NCBI GenBank assembly: GCA_943737045.1
Contig: CALSFV010000073.1
Span: 1-64,000 of the forward strand
Source: Parapristionchus giblindavisi
Taxonomy: Eukaryota > Nematoda > Chromadorea > Rhabditida > Diplogasteridae
Direction: 5' to 3'
DNA: 64,000 nucleotides
Position numbers and translations under genes: made by a program. Position 1 is the first letter of the stretch. Every line of letters begins with the position of its first letter. The notes under the pieces were generated by a model, which was not told the DNA's origin, ran no database searches, and saw only the letters and a list, made by a program, of their open reading frames with translations. This document shows, in pieces, positions 58,956-64,000 of this stretch.

Positions 58956-60219
58956 AAATACTGATAACTATGATAAACTTCAATAAATCACTTAACGAGG
59001 AAACGCCAGCAACAGTAGGAAAATCAGAATAATAATGTTAAATAATAATAAATTTATGCGTTAGGAGGATTAGATATAGTGAACAATTGATGTAGTGATG
59101 AATAACATAAAATACGATGCCACAACTTAGGTAGCAAAGAAATAACAATTAATTATTATTTAATAGTGGGACAAATGATAGAACTATTGCTAAATATATT
59201 CCAATTGACAACAACACGATTTTAATGCTAATTAAGCTAGGGTAATTACAGAGAAGCGAATAGGAGATCGCGCTTCATGCAATATTTTTTTTTGTGATTT
59301 TGTTATGTTTTAATTTGAAGCATAATAAGAGTATGATGTTCTATAAGTACAGTAATTTCAATCAGATTTCAACAACAGTATACTTAATATTGTTAATATT
59401 ATGCTTAATTTTTCAATTCGAATTATTTTCAGACCATTAACTCAACTTGTAAGATTTATTGAATCAAGAAAAGATGTCATCAGGGATACGGTACACAATG
59501 TTCTATAGACTGTGAAAGCCAAAACGACCGCTCAACATAGAAACTCTCTCAAATGCAATCGTCTTTCGCTTGTCTGGCTATGGAAACAAAATGGCTTGAA
59601 CCAGAATACTGTGGGTAGTATTATATTATGCCTCAACTTGTATTCTTTATAGTAATTTTAAGGAATGTATCTTTTACTTACTTTATCGTCGAAATACTCC
59701 CACTTGTTGCAGTGTTGACATACCTTTTTAAATAAATATTGCCTTTCTCCTTCCATGAATCTTTTCTTTCACAGATTTCTCGACTTTTTCATTTAAAATC
59801 TGTGCCAATAAAATTATTAGAGTCATTTATTATTAATAATTAATTATCTAATTAGAGCCTTTATTTTATCAAAATATTTTTTAAAATTTTTATTTTTTTC
59901 TAGTGAAGTTATGCCCGCCACTTCCTAACTTGTAATCAATACTATAATAATCTTGTAGTATAATTACATTTAATGTTTTTTATGTTAGATTATCTTCTTT
60001 CTACGATCAGCGAGGCACAATCGTTCGGAATGGAGAAATTTCATGGCAACCCAGCTACGAAACACCCATTAGCTGATAAAGTTGTTCAAGGTCAAAATTA
60101 TCTTCTTTTAATAGAAAATAACAAGAAAAATTCAATAACAAAGAATAACTGCAGAAATCCAAAATTGTGGATAAAGATCAAAATACAAAGATCAAACTTC
60201 AGCAATCGAGTAACAACTT
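58956..60219. other. Unique centre of the palindrome
   Basis: AT-rich sequence of about 1.26 kb without an inverted partner. It contains a 120-bp MITE at 59494-59613 and no convincing gene. Confidence 0.6.
59494..59613 (+). mobile_element. 120-bp MITE family F in the palindrome centre
   Basis: Nearly identical to 11526-11645 (CACAATGTTCTATAGACTG to CCAGAATACTGTG). TSD GGTA. Confidence 0.88.
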
Positions 60220-60357
60220 TGTGATCATCTTTATATAACATACTTTAGTCACATTTTAAGAGCCATATGCTTAATTCTTCAGCTTTGACATGTTAAAGTA
60301 TTCGTCCGTTATGTTGTATACACTTTTCTGTTTCTCCATCAATAAAAATTGAAAATC

Positions 60358-60672
60358 ATTGATAGTGCATTCCATACAAATACATAAAAAGCCTTTTAGA
60401 ATATTTTTACAATTTTAGGGAAAAAAGTTAGTTTGCGATTTTTGATCATTCTGTGGGACCTCTGACATACACTCCGCGTTAGCATAGGGAGAGCATAAAC
60501 GCATTAAGAAAAATATGGGAAAAGGTGATGGGTTCAGTTGGGCGATGTCTTCTTTTGCTAATCCTTGCTGGGGTATCGAACTTTACTGTCGACCAACCTG
60601 TCAGATTGACAGTTCTATCCACCATCCACTAGACCATGGGTCCCTATTAGAAGACATATCAAACATACTACA
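60358..60672 (-). mobile_element. SINE-like insertion with tRNA-like head
   Basis: About 310 bp with no counterpart in the left palindrome arm. On the minus strand it holds an A-box-like TGGTCTAGTGGATGGTGG, a CTGTC-AATCT-GACAG hairpin and a B box (GTTCGATACC, plus positions 60572-60581), followed by an AT-rich body. Edges are approximate because the flanks are short. Confidence 0.55.
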
Positions 60673-60825
60673 TATACTCATCCACTCCCGTACCTATAAA
60701 GCGATGCATGGCTCCGCCCATTTTTTGCGGACCTTATTTATATAACGATGCTGGCCCCTCCCATTTAACTTCGCGGGCTTAGACACCGATTTCAGACATT
60801 AACAACCCCAAATTCTTTATTTTTT

Positions 60826-61032
60826 TCGGAAACCGAGATCCAGCCAGTGCTGGAATACGACGAGAGAACGCGGACTTCGAAGCTTGACGACGTCCCTTCT
60901 GATGAACACATCGAGGAGACCATCAACGACGAGGACGACGAGCTTCCGAAGACGAAAGTGGCGATTCGCCCTGCAAAACAGCAAATTACGAGATTCAACG
61001 ATTTGAGCTTTGTGAACGATCACTTTGTATAA
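60826..61032 (+). CDS. Unknown acidic ORF, right arm copy
   Basis: Partner of the left-arm ORF. It reads SETEIQPVLEYDERTRTS, then EEHIEE-like acidic sequence with 15 extra bases (five residues), then the same RPAKQQITRFNDLSFVNDHF ending and TAA. A +2 and a -2 indel relative to the left arm cancel. An extra T in the run just upstream shifts the preceding frame, so the 5' part may be broken here. Confidence 0.45.
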   Translation, partial: SETEIQPVLEYDERTRTSKLDDVPSDEHIEETINDEDDELPKTKVAIRPAKQQITRFNDLSFVNDHFV

Positions 61033-61606
61033 AACTTTAGTTTCTGTCAACGAAACAGATCGGTGAACAGTAAAGAGAACGTTGGCAAAGGAAAAGGCAA
61101 AGACAATAACGTAACGAAGATGAAGTATATCCTAACAGAGGTCCTGTTCAAAGGTCATGAAAAAATATTGGCAAAATTTCCGCAAAATTTTCGTCTTTTC
61201 GAGATTTGAACATAACATTTCAGGAAAGAGAATCCAAGGAAGGCTCGTACCTTCAAAGACGCATCAGAGAGTCCACCATGTGATGTCATCTAGGCAGTGA
61301 CGGCAGGATTCTAGACGAACTTGCTCTTCGATCATGACGATGCGAAACGACGATTCGGTCTGTAAAAAGAGAAATTGAAAGGTTTGATCTTCCCGTCAAA
61401 GGTCATGTTTCAGAGAAAGAGCCAAGTCAAGCACCATACCTTGTACGGATCTGCACAAGAACGACGTCATCTTAGTAGATGTCGTCATCGACGACGGTGG
61501 CAATAGGTGTCGTGTCGACCTCTGAAATGGATTTGTAATGATTTAAATGATTATGTATAAATAAATTGAGACCACTCTTCACACATGCCACACTCTCTCG
61601 TGAAAG

Positions 61607-61786
61607 GACAGTCGTGGCCAGAGTGTAGTAAATACAATTAAGGATAGGAAGGACACATTGCGCACATCGTCTGAGACCGTATCCATGGCGTAAGGCGTAA
61701 ATGTTGACAAAACGTCAACGCTCGTGGCGTCATGTTTATCGACAAATTGTTTGTAAAGCTGAATGGATACGACCTCCGAATTATTG
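61607..61786 (-). CDS. Unknown ORF shared by both arms, right copy
   Basis: Reverse-complement partner: SEVVSIQLYKQFVDKHDATS, then DTVSDDVRNVSFLSLIVFTT and the same WPRLSFHERVWHV ending. Relative to the left copy it lacks 6 bases in two places and stays open. Coordinates of the 3' end are approximate. Confidence 0.38.
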
Positions 61787-62466
61787 AGCAGAAGGATATG
61801 AATAAAGTTGCAAGATGGTTAGAAGAGAGAGAAATACAACATAAACAGAGAGATGCAATATATCAAGACATAGACGCGCAAAAGGATGGTAGCCTCACTT
61901 CCCTTCCTTTCATATAATAATAATAATATATTTATCTTCTCTATACGGATCAAAAACGAGAAGATATATAATGGTATATGTACTGATTGAGAACAATAAG
62001 GAAGAGACAAACTGCAAATTACTTAATCACAGTTTTTAGAGTATTACAAAAGATAGAAGAATTGGCAACGGTTACTAAATTTGCGTCTAAAGAATTCCAT
62101 TCGTGAACTATTCTATTAGCAATAAATGATAAATGTCTAGTTGATGAAGAAGAAATAATAGACAATTTCATAGGGTGACCACGAGTAAGGTTTAATACAT
62201 TAGAAAAGTTGAAAAAATCACGAGGGTTCAGATCAATAAAATTGTGGATTATCTTAAATACAACAGCGAGATCAATTCTACGTCTTCTCAGTTGGAGGGT
62301 GGGCAAATCCAGAATTGAGTTGAATTATTGAGCAGAAGGATATGAATAAAGTTGCAAGATGGTTAGAAGAGAGAGAAATACAACATAAACAGAGAGAAAC
62401 AGAGAGCAATATATCAAGACATAGACGCGCAAAAGGATGGTAGCCTCACTTCCCTTCCTTTCATAT
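61778..62466. repeat. ~140-bp direct repeats around the retrotransposon tail
   Basis: 61778-61915 and 62322-62466 both begin GAATTATTGAGCAGAAGG and end CTTCCCTTCCTTTCATAT; the second has 7 extra bases. The left palindrome arm has this sequence once, so the duplication arose with, or after, the insertion. Confidence 0.85.
61916..62321 (-). mobile_element. 5'-truncated non-LTR retrotransposon tail
   Basis: The minus-strand frame 62306-62019 reads MPTLQLRRRRIDLAVVFKII, then FIDLNPRDFFNFSN, LTRGHPMKLSI and FIANRIVHEWNSL. This is the LRRxRxDLxxxxKI / TRGHxxKL / FFxxRVxxxWNxL pattern after the reverse transcriptase of jockey/CR1-type LINEs. It ends in AGATAAATATATTATTATTATT-like sequence. Flanked by long direct repeats (61778-61915 and 62322-62466). 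Confidence 0.85.
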
Positions 62467-62967
62467 CTCTCATAAACATTATCGATTGATGGTCTACTCA
62501 CTTCCTTAGTGATCGATTGGTATGATAATGGATGTTAGAGAGATAGATAGGAAGAGATGGAAAGGAAAAAATGACTGATTATAAACGAACGACAGAAGAT
62601 CCATACATAGATGAGCTTTCAACGATGAAAAGGAGAGATTGAAAAGATGACCGAAAACTGCAAATGAAGAAAACAAAGTGAGGACACGTAGTATGTATAT
62701 GATATTGAATCATATGCAAATGAAAATGCAACAGGTCTAGACTACAACAACGATAACATATACAAATAAACAAAGACAAATCCAAATTTGATTGGTGACG
62801 AGGTATATCAAGATATATCCATTCGATAATTACGAGAGATAAAGGCAGAGTGATGGAGGGAGATAGGAGCGCAAGGAAAGAAAGAGATAGGTTTTTAAAA
62901 ATGAAGAAGGAGAGGGCAAATTAACGAAAGTAACAAAAAGCATAGTGAAATGTGATGATAACTGAAA

Positions 62968-63243
62968 ATGGCGCGAAAATCGGAAAGAGAAGACAGGGGA
63001 CAGTCAGCCAGAGAAAGAGACATAAGACGATTCATCGATCGAAGTAGGAGAGACATGACTGGTCTACCACTCCGTCGGCCATCGGGCCGTGACCGCGGTC
63101 GCGACCGTCATTTAGGTAGGGACACCCAGTCATCGGGTGTATATTGTTACCTACTGCGGAGGTTTGCTGAACAGTTTTGGGCTTATTTTGAAATACTCCG
63201 TAGTTTTTCTTCTGTTCTAGACTTTCTATTCTTCCGTTTATGA
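62968..63243 (+). CDS. Arg-rich MARKS ORF, right arm
   Basis: ATG at 62968; reads MARKSEREDRGQSARERDIR, then FIDRSRRDMTGLPLRRPSGR, then DRGRDRHLG, and leaves the element at 63128 into flanking DNA, stopping at 63243. The left arm encodes nearly the same first ~55 residues. Whether it is a real coding exon or a conserved inverted-end sequence is undecided. Confidence 0.45.
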   Translation: MARKSEREDRGQSARERDIRRFIDRSRRDMTGLPLRRPSGRDRGRDRHLGRDTQSSGVYCYLLRRFAEQFWAYFEILRSFSSVLDFLFFRL

Positions 63244-63408
63244 TCGTCGTCTTGTAATGTGTAAGTTCTCATTCTTCTAGCAACTTTAAAGCGTAATTTG
63301 ACGAAATTTAACGTGCAAATATTGTTCAATTATTGCTCTTTTTGAATTGCTCTTTTTTGTTCAACTGGTAAGACTGAAGAGGCACTATGCTGATGCTACG
63401 CAACTTGG

Positions 63409-63576
63409 AATGAGCACACTAGCGCATTCCTTTACTACTCCAGAAGCTCAGATTGGGGCGCGCCTTTGAAGATTAGAGAGTCGGAATGCCCTTGTAACTG
63501 AGAGAACTTAGCTTAATAATTTGGAGGGCCAAACTTTCCGATCTGGGCTTCTGGAGTAGCGCCCACATTCCAAATA
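63409..63576. repeat. Short inverted-repeat element
   Basis: GGAATGAGC...ACTACTCCAGAAGCTCAGAT at the left is mirrored by ATCTGGGCTTCTGGAGTAGC...CATTCC at the right. Related words (AATCTGGGCTTTTGCAGTAG) occur at 57588-57612. Confidence 0.55.
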
Positions 63577-63631
63577 ACATCTTATAGTATAGTTCGCGCT
63601 CGTGAACCTGTATTTAATGTGTTTCATTCAG

Positions 63632-63795
63632 ATTTCAAAGCTGACAAGGAGCGTCCAGTGGGTGCTGTCATTACGGGTGGGAAGTTACTGAAGAAGTCGA
63701 AGAAGAGTTTGGAACAACTGAAGAGACACGATCCCGATGTTGTCGTTGCTACACAACCTACTAAGGTTGTTAAGATTATGCGTTTTCTTCTTTAA
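63632..63795 (+). CDS. Possible exon of an unidentified gene
   Basis: After an acceptor-like TTTCATTCAG, an open frame reads DFKADKERPVGAVITGGKLL and continues Lys-rich (KKSKKSLEQLKRHDPDVVV) to a TAA at 63793-63795. A donor-like AAG|GTTGTT at 63766/63767 could end the exon earlier. Codon use and residue mix look protein-coding and unlike nearby repeats. I do not recognise the family and the rest of the gene is outside the window or unseen; it could be an exon of a gene downstream or a captured fragment. Confidence 0.4.
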
Positions 63796-63854
63796 ATTTG
63801 GCTGTTTTGCTTTTTAATAATAACATACTTTATGCTCTGGTGTTGAAATCCTTG

Positions 63855-63995
63855 CATGATCACGAATACAAGTATAATCATGCATGATTCGACATTCCAT
63901 GCATGATCATGCATGGAATATCCATCGTTCGTGATCATGCAGGGATCTTCCGTGATCATGCACGAATTTTCCGTGATCATGCATGGAATGACAGA
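63855..63995. repeat. Palindromic TGATCATGCA minisatellite
   Basis: About seven spaced copies of (G)TGATCATGCA with GGAAT and TTCCGTG spacers. TGATCA and ATGCAT are self-complementary, so the array can fold on itself. It reaches nearly the window end. Confidence 0.7.
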
Positions 63996-64000
63996 ATCCA

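Larger units (their letters stand above)
53948..63128. mobile_element. 9.2-kb palindromic DNA transposon, Mutator-like by its 9-bp TSD
   Basis: Flanked by perfect 9-bp repeats GTCATCGGG (53939-53947 and 63129-63137). Ends are inverted: GGTGTCCCTAAATGACGG at the left, and the complement reads TGGGTGTCCCTACCTAAATG at the right. The arms are long and inverted: 53948-54011 plus 56844 to ~58955 against ~60220-63128, with a ~1.2-kb single-copy centre. No transposase is recognisable. A 9-bp TSD with long inverted arms suggests Mutator-like (MULE) or another fold-back class. Both arms share open frames, annotated separately. The left edge is 378 bp upstream of the RBM42 start codon. Confidence 0.8.
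60220..63128 (-). repeat. Right arm of the palindrome
   Basis: Reverse complement of the left arm. Longer because of two later inserts: a tRNA-headed sequence (about 60358-60672) and a retrotransposon tail with flanking duplication (61778-62466). Confidence 0.85.

Overview
The window is eukaryotic and reads as nematode genomic DNA. It has spliced genes with GT..AG introns, AG acceptors a few bases upstream of start codons (as expected for spliced-leader trans-splicing), a gene with a Major Sperm Protein domain, and hundreds of dispersed TACCGTAATC / TACAGTAATC words. The purine/pyrimidine microsatellite load and long introns suggest a diplogastrid such as Pristionchus more than Caenorhabditis, but the genus is an inference.

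Three genes can be built exon by exon with reading-frame agreement at every junction. (1) HGH1 (chaperone/adaptor for eEF2), minus strand, 35691 to 713: 12 exons, 406 aa, about 35 kb for a 1.2 kb CDS, with one intron of 22,311 bp (4160-26470) full of (CTCCCT)n/(GAGGGA)n tracts. (2) RBM42 (RRM splicing-associated protein), minus strand, 53570 to 45003: 11 exons, 290 aa. (3) An MSP-domain protein with a Lys/Glu-rich tail, plus strand, 48519-49734: 6 exons, 198 aa, lying entirely inside RBM42 intron 6 on the opposite strand. A possible further exon starts at 63632.

The rest is mobile DNA, much of it with target-site duplications (TSDs) visible in the sequence. Four short families with CATA-type ends (CATAGGTCGAA, CATACATTTTC, CATAGGTGGGC, CATACATGGGCG), a CAGACATGG family and a CAGGGCTGGGA element all give 8-bp TSDs, as hAT elements do. 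A 110-120 bp family with CACA..TGTG ends gives 4-bp TSDs, and a palindromic family with ATGTGGTG ends gives TA or TTA.

From 53948 to 63128, 378 bp upstream of RBM42, lies a 9.2-kb palindromic element bounded by a perfect 9-bp repeat. It carries the same open reading frames in both arms. Its left arm was entered by a 2.8-kb element (own 9-bp TSD), which was itself entered by a 1.06-kb fold-back (TTA TSD) with a tRNA-like sequence in each arm. Its right arm holds a 5'-truncated non-LTR retrotransposon tail flanked by ~140-bp direct repeats, and a tRNA-headed SINE-like insert.

Layout: 1-35.7 kb HGH1 and its repeat-filled introns; 35.7-45 kb intergenic, with MITEs, an inverted duplication and a hAT element; 45-53.6 kb RBM42 with the nested MSP gene; 53.9-63.1 kb nested transposons; 63.1-64 kb flank with a possible exon and a palindromic minisatellite. 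The CT/GA tracts stop near 41.8 kb; the right third is AT-rich instead.
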